Counted from the first letter of the stretch, positions 8,794 through 17,855 are shown. The stretch: 32,740 bases of DNA from Burkholderiales bacterium (GCA_025358485.1 JANYJJ010000048.1:1-32740), one strand, 5' to 3'. Numbers and translations: made by a program. The notes: generated from the letters alone by a model not told the origin.

Positions 8794-10923
8794 ATGGCCG
8801 CCTTGCCCACCCTTCCCACCACAGTCGCTGCCACAGTCGCAGCCGCAGCGGCACCCAGCGCCGCGCGCAAGCTGCGCCGCGCCTTGCTGTGGGGTTCGCT
8901 GGTGGCGTTGTTGGTGGTGGCGCAGTCATTGTTGGTGTGGCTCACCGTCAACCACGAACGCAACCGCGCGCAAGAACAAGCCGAGGCCGCTTCCCTGGTC
9001 GCGGCCGATGACGTGAAACAGCGCGCCTCGCGCAATTTGCAAAGCTTCCAAGCGCTGATGTGGACCGATGCGGCGCACGTGTCGTCACAGCCTTGGCAGG
9101 CCAACGCCGCTGTGTTGTTGCGCGAGCGGCGCGAGTTGCTGCAACTCGAACGGCGCGACAGCCAGATGCGCGTCACCGAGGCCATCGACTCGCCGTATGC
9201 GCCCGGGTTGTTTCAGCGCATACGCCGCAGTGAGCTTTCGTTGGAAGCCGTAGCGGCTTGCGCCAGTGCGGCGCGCTTGGCCAGCCCGGCCTACTCACGC
9301 AGCTACTTCGTGCCGCTGTTGTCGGGCGCAGGGTTGGAGGTGATGGACGTCTGCATGCCGGTTCAAAACGCCGGCCAACTGGAAGGCTTTTTGGTGGCCA
9401 CCGTCGGCTTGGGCGGGCTGTTGACCGAAGCGTTGGGGCCGGAGTTGTTGCGCGGTCATGAACTGTCATTTGTGGAAGGCGACGGCACCCGCTTGGCGCG
9501 CGCGGGCTTGCAACGCGGCGCGGGCGTGTACGTGGCAGAACGCGTGATTGACCTGAACGGCGTCAGCCTGCAACTGCGCTTGGACAGCAGCGCTGGCAGC
9601 CCGCGTTTGATTCCCAATTTGGCCGTGGCCATGGTGCTGGGTTTGTCCTTGGCTTTGGGTGTGGTGGTGGCTTTGTTGGCACGTGACGGCCGCCGCCGCG
9701 CCCGCGCCGAAGCCGCGTTGGCCGAGTCATTGGCCTTTCGCAAAGCCATGGAAGACTCGCTGGTCACGGGCCTGCGCGCGCGTGATTTGCAAGGCCGCGT
9801 CACCTACGTGAACCCGGCCTTTTGCAACATGGTGGGCTTCACCTCGGCGCAATTGATGGGCCTGATCACGCCGCCGTATTGGCCGCCCGATTTGATCGAA
9901 GAATATGCACGCCGGCAAGCCGCACGCTTTGGCAGCGACCGCTCCATCGACGATGCTCGCGAAGGTTTTGAGACCACCTTCATGAAACAAAGTGGCGAGC
10001 GTGTGGCGGTGTTGATTTTTGAAGCGCCTTTGGTCAATCGCGCAGGCCAGCACACGGGTTGGATGAGCGCCGTGTTGGACGTGAGCGATCAGCGCCGCGT
10101 GGAAGAAATTTCACGCCAACAACAAGAGCGTTTGCAAGCCACCGCGCGCTTGGCCACCGTGGGTGAAATGGCGTCCTTGCTCAGCCACGAATTGAATCAA
10201 CCTTTGGCGGCCATTGCCAGCTACGCCGCCGGTTCACTCAACCTGATGCAAAGCGGCCCGCCCGATGCCGACACCGCCGCGCTGCTGCAACAGGCCACCG
10301 AACGCATCGCCGAACAAGCCGAGCGGGCAGGCCGCGTCATCAAGAGCGTGCACGACTTTGTGCGCCGCCGCGAACAGTCGCGCGAGGCCATCGCGTGCAA
10401 CTTGCTGATTGATGCGGTGCTGCCCTTGGTGCGCTTGCAAACGCGCAAAAGCGGTGCCCGTGTGGTGGTCGATGTGGCGTTGCCGTCGCCGCGCGTGGTC
10501 TGTGATCGCACCATGGTGGAACAGGTGCTGCTCAACCTGACCCGCAACGCGGTGCAGGCCATGGAAGAGCACACGCCGCTGGACGCGCGTGAGCTGCGCA
10601 TCGAGGTGCGTCAACACCATGCGCGCTGGGTCACCTTCGGCGTGATCGATTGCGGGCCGGGCGTGTCCGCTGAGGCGGCGGCAAGTTTGTTCACGCCGTT
10701 TTTCACGACACGGATTGAAGGCATGGGTTTGGGCTTGAGCTTGTGTCGCACGGTGATTGAACAGCACGGCGGTGCGTTGGAGTTTGTGCCGTGCGCAGGC
10801 GGGCCGGGCACCGAGTTTCGATTCACTTTGCCGGCCGAAAACCCCAGCAAATCGGCTGCGGCCTTGCCCACAGACGCGACGGGCGGGCCAAGTCAACCAG
10901 CGGTGGCAAAGGAATTGGCATGA
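8794..10923 (+). CDS. dctS: DctS-like membrane sensor histidine kinase
   Basis: The product (709 residues from this start) has a transmembrane helix (about 31-52), a periplasmic sensor domain, a second helix (about 275-295), a PAS domain (about 310-440), a HisKA domain with phospho-acceptor H465 in LLSHELNQPLAA, and a HATPase_c domain with an NLTRNAVQAM N-box and a CGPGVS/MGLGLSLC nucleotide lid. This layout is that of DctS/FixL-type kinases, which sense C4-dicarboxylates in the best-known cases. A GTG at 8707 with an AGGAG six bases upstream is an alternative start. I prefer 8794 because the extra 29 residues look non-coding and contain a perfect inverted repeat. It overlaps its response regulator by four bases (ATGA). 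The dctS name rests on architecture plus the maeB neighbour. Confidence 0.85.
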   Translation: MAALPTLPTTVAATVAAAAAPSAARKLRRALLWGSLVALLVVAQSLLVWLTVNHERNRAQEQAEAASLVAADDVKQRASRNLQSFQALMWTDAAHVSSQPWQANAAVLLRERRELLQLERRDSQMRVTEAIDSPYAPGLFQRIRRSELSLEAVAACASAARLASPAYSRSYFVPLLSGAGLEVMDVCMPVQNAGQLEGFLVATVGLGGLLTEALGPELLRGHELSFVEGDGTRLARAGLQRGAGVYVAERVIDLNGVSLQLRLDSSAGSPRLIPNLAVAMVLGLSLALGVVVALLARDGRRRARAEAALAESLAFRKAMEDSLVTGLRARDLQGRVTYVNPAFCNMVGFTSAQLMGLITPPYWPPDLIEEYARRQAARFGSDRSIDDAREGFETTFMKQSGERVAVLIFEAPLVNRAGQHTGWMSAVLDVSDQRRVEEISRQQQERLQATARLATVGEMASLLSHELNQPLAAIASYAAGSLNLMQSGPPDADTAALLQQATERIAEQAERAGRVIKSVHDFVRRREQSREAIACNLLIDAVLPLVRLQTRKSGARVVVDVALPSPRVVCDRTMVEQVLLNLTRNAVQAMEEHTPLDARELRIEVRQHHARWVTFGVIDCGPGVSAEAAASLFTPFFTTRIEGMGLGLSLCRTVIEQHGGALEFVPCAGGPGTEFRFTLPAENPSKSAAALPTDATGGPSQPAVAKELA

Positions 10924-11606
10924 GCGAAACCCCGAACTTCCGCGATCCGCGCCTCGGCTTGCCCATGGTCTATTTGGTCGATGATGAAACCGTGGTTCGC
11001 GACGCCGTGGCGTGGCTGCTGCGCTCGCGCCGTTTGCTGTCTGAGGGCTACGCCACCGCCGACGCGTTTGAGCTGCTGCTTGCGGCGCATGCTGCGGATG
11101 CCACCGAAGTTTGGCCACGTTCGCCGTCGTGTGTGTTGCTGGATGTGCGCATGCCGGGCACCAGTGGTTTGGTGCTGTTTGAGCGCTTGGCCGAACGCGG
11201 TTTGTTGAACGTGTTGCCAGTTATTTTTTTAACCGGCCACGGCGACGTGCCAACCGCTGTGGCCGCCGTCAAGCGCGGCGCTTTTGACTTTGTTGAAAAG
11301 CCGTTTGCTGACAACACCTTGGTCGACCGCATAGAACAAGCGTTGGCAGTCAGTGCCGCCGCGATTCTCAAATCGCGCGAGGGCCAAACCGGGCTGCGCA
11401 AGCTCGCCGAGCTGACCGACCGCGAGCGCGACGTGATGCGCTTGGTTGTCGAAGGCCGCCCCAACAAACTCATCGCCGATGAGCTTGACATCAGCGTGCG
11501 CACGGTCGAAGTTCACCGTGCGCGCGTCTTCGAAAAAATGGACGTGAAGTCGGCGGTGGAGCTGTCGAATTTGCTGCGCGATCAGCTCAACCAACGTCAA
11601 AATTAG
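10920..11606 (+). CDS. dctR: FixJ/DctR-type response regulator with LuxR DNA-binding domain
   Basis: The 228-residue regulator has a receiver domain (about 16-140) with acidic pocket D21/D22, phospho-acceptor D75 (LLDVRMPG), T105 and K127 (EKPF), joined to a LuxR/FixJ helix-turn-helix (about 160-225, with LTDRERDVM and ISVRTVEVHR). A small insertion of about 10 residues precedes the phospho-Asp strand. The ATG at 10920 overlaps the kinase stop, so the pair is translationally coupled and almost certainly cognate. Likely targets, by analogy with DctR, are C4-dicarboxylate transport genes, but none is in the window. The divergent maeB and the inverted repeat at 8736-8758 are local candidates. 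Confidence 0.9.
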   Translation: MSETPNFRDPRLGLPMVYLVDDETVVRDAVAWLLRSRRLLSEGYATADAFELLLAAHAADATEVWPRSPSCVLLDVRMPGTSGLVLFERLAERGLLNVLPVIFLTGHGDVPTAVAAVKRGAFDFVEKPFADNTLVDRIEQALAVSAAAILKSREGQTGLRKLAELTDRERDVMRLVVEGRPNKLIADELDISVRTVEVHRARVFEKMDVKSAVELSNLLRDQLNQRQN

Positions 11607-11634
11607 CGGGTGATCACGCGGCGACAATGCGTCG

Positions 11635-12606
11635 ATGCCATCACCCACAAGCCTCGGTGAATTCGACCTGATCCAAAAATACTTCACCCGCGCGGTGACG
11701 CGTGCGGCCTTGGGTGTGGGCGATGACTGCGCGCTGTTTGCACCCAGGCCCGGCATGCAACTGGCGGTGTCGAGCGACATGCTGGTGGAGGGCCGCCACT
11801 TCTTGAGCACGGTGCTGCCCGAGCGTTTGGGGCACAAGGCCTTGGCGGTGAACTTGAGTGACCTGGCGGCTTGTGGCGCGCAACCGGTGGCCTTCACTTT
11901 GGCCTTGGCATTGCCGCGTGTTGACGAGGTTTTTTTGGCGGGTTTTTCGCGTGGCTTGCTGGCGTTGGCTGACGCGCACGGCTGCGAGTTGATCGGCGGC
12001 GACACGACGCAAGGCCCACTCAACATTTGCATCACCGTGTTCGGTGAATTGCCCGCAGGCACGGCGCTGTTGCGCTCAGGCGCGCAGGCAAATGACGACA
12101 TTTATGTCAGCGGCACGGTAGGCGACGCGCGCTTGGCCCTGGAAGTGTTTCGCGGCACGCTGGATGTGCAGGGTGCTGACTTCAACACCGTGCGCTTGGC
12201 CATGGAATGCCCGCAGCCGCGCGTGGCTTTGGGCTTGGCGCTGCGCAACGTGGCGAGCGGCGCGATTGATGTGTCAGACGGCTTGCTGGGCGACTTGAAG
12301 CACATCTTGCGGCGCTCCAATGTGGGTGCCACAGTGAACGTCGACAGCGTGCCGCGCAGCCAGGTGCTGCGTGCATTGCCAACCGCCTTGCAGCGTGAAT
12401 TCACATTGGCAGGCGGTGACGACTACGAGTTGGTTTTCACTGCGGCCCCAAATCGCGCCAGTCAAGTCCAAGCGGCGGCACAACAAGCGGGCGTGGCAGT
12501 CACGCGCATCGGTCAAACACAAGCTTTGCCCGGCTTGAATTTGATCGACGCCGCAGGCCGCAAAGTTGAGACCAACTTCGGCTCGTTTGACCACTTCAAA
12601 ACATGA
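11635..12606 (+). CDS. thiL: Thiamine-monophosphate kinase
   Basis: ThiL phosphorylates thiamine monophosphate to the active cofactor thiamine pyrophosphate. The 323-residue product has the PurM/AIR-synthase-like fold signatures: GVGDDCAL near the N-terminus (about 27-34) for ATP/Mg binding, SSDMLVEGRHF, the ATP-loop GGDTTQGP (about 121-128) and GGDDYELVFT in the C-terminal domain. Length is normal. It starts 28 bases after dctR and its stop overlaps the pgpA start (ATGA), so it begins a tightly packed run of four genes. Confidence 0.95.
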   Translation: MPSPTSLGEFDLIQKYFTRAVTRAALGVGDDCALFAPRPGMQLAVSSDMLVEGRHFLSTVLPERLGHKALAVNLSDLAACGAQPVAFTLALALPRVDEVFLAGFSRGLLALADAHGCELIGGDTTQGPLNICITVFGELPAGTALLRSGAQANDDIYVSGTVGDARLALEVFRGTLDVQGADFNTVRLAMECPQPRVALGLALRNVASGAIDVSDGLLGDLKHILRRSNVGATVNVDSVPRSQVLRALPTALQREFTLAGGDDYELVFTAAPNRASQVQAAAQQAGVAVTRIGQTQALPGLNLIDAAGRKVETNFGSFDHFKT

Positions 12607-13223
12607 TCGAATCTGAATCAACTGCGGCAAGCGCGGCGCTGTTAAGTCCACCGCTCAGTCCGCCCCTCAGTCCACCACTCAGTTCGCCCCTCAGTCCACC
12701 CTTGACCCGCTCGCCGCGCAAGCCAACCCTGCGCTTCATGCTGTCGCATCCGGCGCACGTCATCGCCCTGGGCTTGGGCAGTGGCTTGTCACCCAGAGCA
12801 CCGGGAACCGCAGGCACGCTGTGGGCGTGGCTGAGTTTTTTGATCTTGCGGCCTCAGTTGAATGACATGGAATGGGCGCTGCTGTTGGCCGTGGGTTTTG
12901 TCGTCGGAATCTGGGCTTGCACCGTCACCGCGCGCAACATGGCGGTGGCCGACCCCGGCGCCATCGTGTGGGACGAAATCATCGCGTTTTGGGCGGTGCT
13001 GTGGTTGGTGACACCGGCAGGGTTTTGGGCACAGGTTGTGGCCTTCGCGCTGTTCAGGTTTTTCGACGCCGCCAAGCCCGGCCCGGTGGCCTGGGCCGAC
13101 GGCTTGTTCAAGGTCAAACGCGGCCTGTCCATCGGCTGGAAGCAAGGCTTCGGCATTATTTTTGACGACTTGGTGGCCGCACTGTGCGCCCTCATGGTCA
13201 TCGCAGTTTGGAAGTGGTTGTGA
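12603..13223 (+). CDS. pgpA: Phosphatidylglycerophosphatase A
   Basis: PgpA removes the phosphate from phosphatidylglycerophosphate to make phosphatidylglycerol at the inner membrane. The 206-residue protein carries the family's conserved blocks SGLSPRAPGTAGTLWA, DPGAIVWDEIIAFW and FRFFDAAKPGPV, whose acidic residues bind the metal, plus three to four membrane helices. The first 45 residues are unusual: a Pro/Ser-rich leader containing five LSPP-like repeats coded by a 12-bp tandem repeat. An ATG at 12738 (MLSHPAHV) would remove it, but the ATG at 12603 overlaps the thiL stop by four bases, which supports the longer form. Confidence 0.93.
   Translation: MIESESTAASAALLSPPLSPPLSPPLSSPLSPPLTRSPRKPTLRFMLSHPAHVIALGLGSGLSPRAPGTAGTLWAWLSFLILRPQLNDMEWALLLAVGFVVGIWACTVTARNMAVADPGAIVWDEIIAFWAVLWLVTPAGFWAQVVAFALFRFFDAAKPGPVAWADGLFKVKRGLSIGWKQGFGIIFDDLVAALCALMVIAVWKWL
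12642..12701 (+). repeat. 12-bp tandem repeat in the pgpA leader (five units)
   Basis: Units at 12642-12653, 12654-12665, 12666-12677, 12678-12689 and 12690-12701 have the consensus CTCAGTCCRCCC and encode LSPP (one unit LSSP). The first unit is more diverged. The period keeps the frame, so unit gain or loss would only lengthen or shorten the Pro-rich leader. Confidence 0.85.
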
Positions 13224-13729
13224 GCGAGCTCCACGCCGAGTTGCAAGCAAGTGTCGAAGCGCTGGCCACGGCCCTGCGCGCACGCAGATGGATGTTGGCT
13301 GCGGCCGAGTCATGCACCGGCGGTTTGATCGCGGCGGCTTGCACGTCCGCGGCCGGTTCCAGCGACTGGTTTGAGCGTGGCTTCGTCACTTATTCCAACT
13401 CCGCAAAATCTGACTTGCTGGGTGTGCCAGCGGACTTGATAGCGCAACACGGCGCTGTCAGCGCAGAGGTCGCACGCGCCATGGCCGAAGGTGCATTGAG
13501 GCGCTCAAACGCGCAGGTGTCGGTGGCGGTGACGGGTGTGGCCGGGCCGGGCGGCGGTTCTGTCGCCAAGCCAGTGGGCACGGTGTGGATGGCCGTTGGC
13601 AAAGTGGGTGAGGCCACGGTGGTTGAGTTGCTGCAACTTGGCGGCGATCGTGCCGCCGTGCGTGCTCAAACGGTGGCCCATGCAGTCGACGCTGTGACTG
13701 CCGTGATCAAGGCAGCCCACGCGACATGA
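13220..13729 (+). CDS. pncC: Nicotinamide-nucleotide amidohydrolase (CinA C-terminal family)
   Basis: PncC deamidates nicotinamide mononucleotide to nicotinic acid mononucleotide in pyridine-nucleotide salvage. The 169-residue product is a stand-alone CinA C-terminal domain with the signatures AESCTGGLIA, GFVTYSNSAKSDLLGV and VTGVAGPGGGS...KPVGTVW. I chose the GTG at 13220 because it overlaps the pgpA stop (GTGA) in the same coupling style as its neighbours; an ATG at 13184 is possible but would intrude 40 bases into pgpA. Its stop overlaps the next gene's ATG. Confidence 0.93.
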   Translation: MSELHAELQASVEALATALRARRWMLAAAESCTGGLIAAACTSAAGSSDWFERGFVTYSNSAKSDLLGVPADLIAQHGAVSAEVARAMAEGALRRSNAQVSVAVTGVAGPGGGSVAKPVGTVWMAVGKVGEATVVELLQLGGDRAAVRAQTVAHAVDAVTAVIKAAHAT

Positions 13730-14676
13730 CCATCTTGTTGGCCACACGCTCGAGCGCAGACGACCAAGCGCTGTGGCTGGGCTTGCTGCAAGCGGCCTTG
13801 CCGAATGAACGCTTTGTCACGACCGGCGATGTTGCAACGCGTGACACTTCAACCGACCACTTGGTAGACATCGCCGTGGTGGCCAACCCGCCCGCTGCGG
13901 CTTTGCAAAATCTGCCCAACTTGCGCTTCATCCAATCGCTGTGGGCCGGTGTGGAATCGCTGCTCAGCGACACCACGCTGCCAACCGAAATTCCACTGGC
14001 CCGCATGGTGGACCCTGCAATGAACACCGCCATGGCCGAGACCGCTTTGTGGGCCGTGCTGAGCCTGCACCGCCAATACTTTGAATGCGCCGCGCAGCAG
14101 CTGCAGCGGCGCTGGCAAAGCGTGCCGCAGCCGCGCGCCGATGAAGTCAACGTGGCCGTGCTGGGTCGGGGCCAAATGGGTTGCGCGGTGGCGGCGCGCT
14201 TGGTGCAAAACGGCTACCGAGTCAGCGCCTGGAGCTTGCATGCCGCGACGCAAGAAGGCGTGCAGTCGCATCACGGTGCAGCCGCTTTGCAGCACGTGCT
14301 GCAAAGCGCAGACATCGTCGTCAATGTGCTGCCGTTGACCGTGGCGACGCGCGGCCTCTTGAACGCGCAAACTTTGGCTTGGATGCGCGCCGGATCAAGC
14401 TTGGTCAACCTCGCGCGTGGTGCGCACGTGGTCGATGCCGACCTGCTTAACGCACTGAACAGCCAGCACATAAGGCGCGCCGTGCTCGATGTGTTTCACA
14501 CCGAGCCGTTGCCCAGCGACCACCCGTTTTGGACGCACCCGCAAGTCACCGTGCTGCCGCACGTTGCGGCGCAAACCGACCCACGCAGCGCCGTGCAAGT
14601 GGTGGCGCGCAATGTGAGCGCGCTGCGCAGTGGCAACTCACTTTCTAATTTGGTGAACAGGCAGGCGGGTTACTGA
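13726..14676 (+). CDS. ghrA: GhrA-type glyoxylate/hydroxypyruvate reductase (D-2-hydroxyacid dehydrogenase family)
   Basis: The 316-residue protein belongs to the NAD(P)-dependent D-isomer-specific 2-hydroxyacid dehydrogenases, which reduce 2-oxo acids such as glyoxylate or hydroxypyruvate. Visible features are a substrate-domain motif SLWAGVESLL, a Rossmann loop (VLGRGQMGCAVA, with Arg in place of the second Gly of the usual GxGxxG), NLARGAHVVDADLL with the catalytic Arg, and LDVFHTEPLP...HPFWTHP with the Glu, followed by the LPHVAAQTDP histidine. The LPHVAA variant is typical of the GhrA subgroup. The ATG overlaps the pncC stop by four bases. Exact substrate preference cannot be told. Confidence 0.85.
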   Translation: MTILLATRSSADDQALWLGLLQAALPNERFVTTGDVATRDTSTDHLVDIAVVANPPAAALQNLPNLRFIQSLWAGVESLLSDTTLPTEIPLARMVDPAMNTAMAETALWAVLSLHRQYFECAAQQLQRRWQSVPQPRADEVNVAVLGRGQMGCAVAARLVQNGYRVSAWSLHAATQEGVQSHHGAAALQHVLQSADIVVNVLPLTVATRGLLNAQTLAWMRAGSSLVNLARGAHVVDADLLNALNSQHIRRAVLDVFHTEPLPSDHPFWTHPQVTVLPHVAAQTDPRSAVQVVARNVSALRSGNSLSNLVNRQAGY

Positions 14677-15215
14677 TCTTGGCCGCAGGCTCACCGTGGT
14701 GACCCGTGTGCTTCTGCGCCATGCAAGCACGGTGACTGCCCTCTGCTCAGCGGCAGCGACGCCAACTCGTACATCCTGTTGCTGAGCCTGTACCGGCTGA
14801 ACGAAAGCGACGCCTCTCACGTCATCGACACTTTCCCCACCGTGCGCGAACAACCTCGTTCGGATCGAGGTACCGAAGTCTCATTGCCGTGGGTCGAGCA
14901 AAAAAGACCCCCCGTTCGGACTGCGGTATCAAAGTCCTGCTGCCAAGGGTCGAGCCGAAAAACTCCCGTTCGGACTGAGGTATCGAAGTCTTGCCGCCAA
15001 GGGTCGAGCCGAAAGGACCCCGTTCGGACTGAGGTATCGAAGTCTCGCGCTGACCTTGGTCTAACTGTCTCGCAACACGCTGCACAAAGTACCGACCGTT
15101 GTTGACGCGCTCGACGCCTTGCATCCAACAGCCGCGTGAGTTTGAACCGATGCCACCAATCAGGGCGGCTTAAAGTCAGTGCATCGATTTTTACGGCAAC
15201 TCAGGAAGCAAGCCC
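14677..15215. other. Non-coding stretch with tandem repeats
   Basis: No convincing gene is visible in these 539 bases. Open frames exist on both strands, but they are kept open by a repeat whose main period is a multiple of three and they carry no ribosome-binding site or protein-like composition. The stretch contains the 54-bp repeat array described separately, a small TCACC-GT-GGTGA inverted repeat at 14691-14702, and the leader of the small gene at 15216. Confidence 0.6.
14857..15044. repeat. Array of a 24-bp element at a 54-56 bp period (four copies)
   Basis: Copies at 14857-14880, 14913-14936, 14967-14990 and 15021-15044 share the consensus CGTTCGGACTGAGGTATCGAAGTC. The spacers (32, 30 and 30 bases) are also related, each with a GGGTCGAG block and an A-rich run. 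The core resembles the dispersed GTTCGGGCTGAGC-TGTCGAAG element I recognise as common in intergenic regions of Comamonadaceae genomes, so this is probably a local amplification of such an element. Copies 3 and 4 are identical. Confidence 0.8.
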
Positions 15216-15461
15216 ATGGCCACCTCATCAAGCAACCCGTCCCTCAACAGCACCATCAACATCAAAGCAATCGCCTCCGACAGCGGCGTGGCCGTTGAGG
15301 CTTACGACACCTACGACAGCGACGAGGAAACCATGGCCGCAGCGCACCGTTTTGCAGCAGGCATCTTGAACCGCTTGGCGGTGATTTGTGACGCGCAGCC
15401 AGGTGCCAAAACGCTCGACGCGGCCAAGCTGCGCAGCATGGCCGCGTCGATGTTGCCCTGA
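15216..15461 (+). CDS. Small protein of unknown function (81 residues)
   Basis: I do not recognise this protein. It starts at an ATG with a good AGGAAG Shine-Dalgarno seven bases upstream (15203-15208), the best ribosome-binding site in this neighbourhood. It is acidic in the middle (DTYDSDEE), has a Ser/Asn-rich N-terminus and a C-terminal Ala-rich amphipathic stretch, and contains one Cys. There is no signal peptide or membrane helix. It is convergent with the carboxylate-amine ligase gene 26 bases away. The ribosome site and natural composition argue for a real gene. Confidence 0.65.
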   Translation: MATSSSNPSLNSTINIKAIASDSGVAVEAYDTYDSDEETMAAAHRFAAGILNRLAVICDAQPGAKTLDAAKLRSMAASMLP

Positions 15462-15487
15462 GTGTCCTGAAGTCTTTACCCGAAGAT

Positions 15488-16612
15488 TCACTCGGCGCTG
15501 CGCAGTGCCATCGTGCTGGCCTGCACCATGCTCTGCACGTTGCGGGTTTCGGTGAACACGCCGCGCAGCCAACTCGCGTGGTTGCCGTCGCGGGCGGCGC
15601 AGGCTTCGATTTCTTCGGCCGCACTCAGGCTGTTCAGCGCTGAAAAGTGCGGCTCCACCCAGCGCAGTGTTTCCAAGATGTCTTCGCGAATCGTGCGGCG
15701 CTCGCGGGTTTGCGGGTTCACCATCACGCCGTCCAAACCGAAGCGGCAGGCTTGGAAACGGTTGAAGGTGTAGACGAGGTAATCGTCTTCCACAGGCGGT
15801 GGCTCTGTGCGTTCCAACAAGCGTCGGCAAATGGCTTGCAAGTAGCAGGCGAGCGCTGCGGCGCGCTCTACCGACAGCGGCGTGTCGCAGACCCGCAGCT
15901 CAATCGTGCCGTACTCGGGTTTGGGGCGGATGTCCCAATAAAAATCCTTCATGGACTTGACCACGCCGGTGGCTTCCATCTTGGTGAAGTAGACGTTGGA
16001 AAAATCGTCCCAACTCAAAGTGAAGGGCGCGCGGCCGCTGAGCGGAAATGCAAACACCGAGTTGAGGCGGGCCGAGTCAAACAGCGTGTCCACGCCTTGC
16101 GAATACGGCGACGAAGCGCTGAGTGCGATGAAATGCGGCACGTAGCGGTTGAGTGAGTGCAGCAAAAAAAGCGCGTCGTCACCCGACGCGCAACCCACGT
16201 GCACATGCTGACCAAACACGGTGAACTGCTTGGCCAAATAGCCGTAAAGCAGTGAGATTTCCTGGAACCTAGGTTTGGAAAAAACACGCTGCTCAGACCA
16301 GCGCTGAAACGGGTGGGTGCCGCCGCCGCAGATGTCGATGTTCAGGCGCTCGCACGCCGCCACCAAGGTGTCGCGCATGCCGCGCAGCTCGGCCAACAGC
16401 GGCGTGTGCGCGGTGTGAATGCCGGTGGCAATCTCGATCATGCTTTGCGTCATCTCGGGCGTCACGGTGCCGGGGAAGGGCTTGCGTGATAACAGCTCCA
16501 GCAGGTCGTTGGCGGCTGAGGTGAGGTCGAAATCGACGGTGTTCACCAACTGCAATTCCAGCTCAACGCCAAGCGACAGCGCGCTGGATTTTCCGAAAGG
16601 GCCGAGTGCCAT
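15488..16612 (-). CDS. YbdK-family carboxylate-amine ligase (glutamate-cysteine ligase type 2 fold)
   Basis: The 374-residue product belongs to the GCS2/YbdK family, ATP-dependent ligases related to plant-type glutamate-cysteine ligase; several members make gamma-glutamyl-cysteine weakly, and the true substrate is often unknown. Visible motifs are [12 protein letters not shown] (metal/ATP-binding Glu residues), the [10 protein letters not shown] block, FGQHVHVGC and [19 protein letters not shown] chose the ATG at 16612 because AAGGAG lies seven bases upstream; an in-frame ATG at 16642 lies inside the upstream gene. It begins one base after the antiporter stop, so the two are one operon. A substrate role linked to the antiporter is inference. 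Confidence 0.88.
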   Translation of the reverse strand: MALGPFGKSSALSLGVELELQLVNTVDFDLTSAANDLLELLSRKPFPGTVTPEMTQSMIEIATGIHTAHTPLLAELRGMRDTLVAACERLNIDICGGGTHPFQRWSEQRVFSKPRFQEISLLYGYLAKQFTVFGQHVHVGCASGDDALFLLHSLNRYVPHFIALSASSPYSQGVDTLFDSARLNSVFAFPLSGRAPFTLSWDDFSNVYFTKMEATGVVKSMKDFYWDIRPKPEYGTIELRVCDTPLSVERAAALACYLQAICRRLLERTEPPPVEDDYLVYTFNRFQACRFGLDGVMVNPQTRERRTIREDILETLRWVEPHFSALNSLSAAEEIEACAARDGNHASWLRGVFTETRNVQSMVQASTMALRSAE

Positions 16613-16613
16613 T

Positions 16614-17855
16614 TCAAGCTCCTTTCTCAGTGGTTTTCTCATGCGCCATCAGTGTTGCCGTGGTGGGCTGCGCCTCACCCGCCCACAGCAATGCGCGCTG
16701 CGTCACCCACGGGCCAATCACGTCTTGCATCACCAGCAAGCCCACGATGACGGGCAGGCTTTCACGGCCCAAGTCAAAGCCGTAGCGCCGGCTTTCTTCG
16801 AGCAGCAGCAAAGCAAAGGCCGACATCGGCATCAGCGACAAACCCGTGAGCGCGCCTTTGCGAAACGTGGTGCCGCTGATGCGCGCCACACCCGCATTCA
16901 CCATCACATGAACGCTGCTGCGAACCGTCAGCACCACCGCGCCGAGCAGCAAGCTGCTGAACAAGCCTTCCCATGACAGCAAGCTGCCTATGAAGACAAA
17001 AAGAAAGACGGTGAGCACATCGCCCAGCGCGCCAAAGTTGCGCTGCGCATGGCTCAGCATCACGCGCCGTTCGCGCGCCACCGCACCAAAAGCCAGTGCC
17101 GCTAACAAAGGTGACAGTTGCATGGTCTGCGCCAATCCCGTGAGCAACAGCACGCACAAAGCAAAGGTGACGGTGGTGGCCTGCACGCTGTTTTGCAGCG
17201 TGCTGGCCAAGCGGTTCAACACCGGCGCAATCACACCGAACACGGCCCCCACCACCAGCGACAAGCCAATCACGTAGACGCTGTTGAAAGCGGCCTTGCC
17301 CCAGTCGCCACTGGTTTCTAAATGCCAATAACCGACCACGCACTTGAACAACAACACCGCCAACAAGCAGTTCAGCGCGCACAAGTGCAAAAGGCGTTCG
17401 GTGACTTGCCCGGCGCTGCGCAGCTCGTGTGTGACGCGCATGACAGCTGCGGGTGAGGTGGCCACGCACAGCGCCGCCAACACCAGGCAGTGGTTGGTGG
17501 GCAAAGCAAACCAGTGGCCCACCCACATCACCGCTGCAAAGGTCAACGCGGCTTGCGCCAAGCCCGCCACCAGCACCCACGGGTTGCGCAAAAACCAGCG
17601 CGGGTTGATGCGGTAGCCCAACTCAAAAAGCGTCAGCGCCAGCGCCATGTTGGCCATCCAGGCCAATGCGGTTTGCGAATAGTTGGGCGATGCCAAGCTT
17701 TGCGTCAAACCCAGGCCACTGAGCGCCAAACCCACCAAACCGTAAGCGCAAACGCGTGGAATGCGCGTGTGCTGCGCTGCCCACTCACCCGCCAACCACG
17801 CCGCCAACAACATCAACGGCCACACCACCACGGCGGCCCAATTGTCCAAGTCCAT
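16614..17855 (-). CDS. CPA2-family cation/proton antiporter (Kef-like membrane domain)
   Basis: The 413-residue integral membrane protein has about 11-12 hydrophobic helices and the overall pattern of monovalent cation/proton antiporter-2 transporters: an N-terminal helix pair, [14 protein letters not shown] early on, a helix near [13 protein letters not shown] and a C-terminal half with [12 protein letters not shown]. It lacks the RCK/TrkA nucleotide-binding domain of KefB/KefC, so regulation must differ or act in trans. It is the first gene of a minus-strand operon whose second gene is a gamma-glutamyl-ligase relative. Kef channels are gated by glutathione, so the pairing is suggestive. The transported ion (K+ or Na+) cannot be read from the sequence. 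Confidence 0.85.
   Translation of the reverse strand: MDLDNWAAVVVWPLMLLAAWLAGEWAAQHTRIPRVCAYGLVGLALSGLGLTQSLASPNYSQTALAWMANMALALTLFELGYRINPRWFLRNPWVLVAGLAQAALTFAAVMWVGHWFALPTNHCLVLAALCVATSPAAVMRVTHELRSAGQVTERLLHLCALNCLLAVLLFKCVVGYWHLETSGDWGKAAFNSVYVIGLSLVVGAVFGVIAPVLNRLASTLQNSVQATTVTFALCVLLLTGLAQTMQLSPLLAALAFGAVARERRVMLSHAQRNFGALGDVLTVFLFVFIGSLLSWEGLFSSLLLGAVVLTVRSSVHVMVNAGVARISGTTFRKGALTGLSLMPMSAFALLLLEESRRYGFDLGRESLPVIVGLLVMQDVIGPWVTQRALLWAGEAQPTTATLMAHEKTTEKGA

Noticed and set aside
8648-8929. N-terminal extension of MaeB by 94 residues
   Set aside because: The extension is low-complexity, overlaps the divergent kinase start, and family members begin near MTTSEQ-like sequence at 8647.
14779-15128. 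Open frames on both strands over the 54-bp repeats, giving 18-residue repeated peptides
   Set aside because: The repeat period keeps several frames open at once. There is no ribosome site and the first repeat interval (56 bases) breaks the phase.
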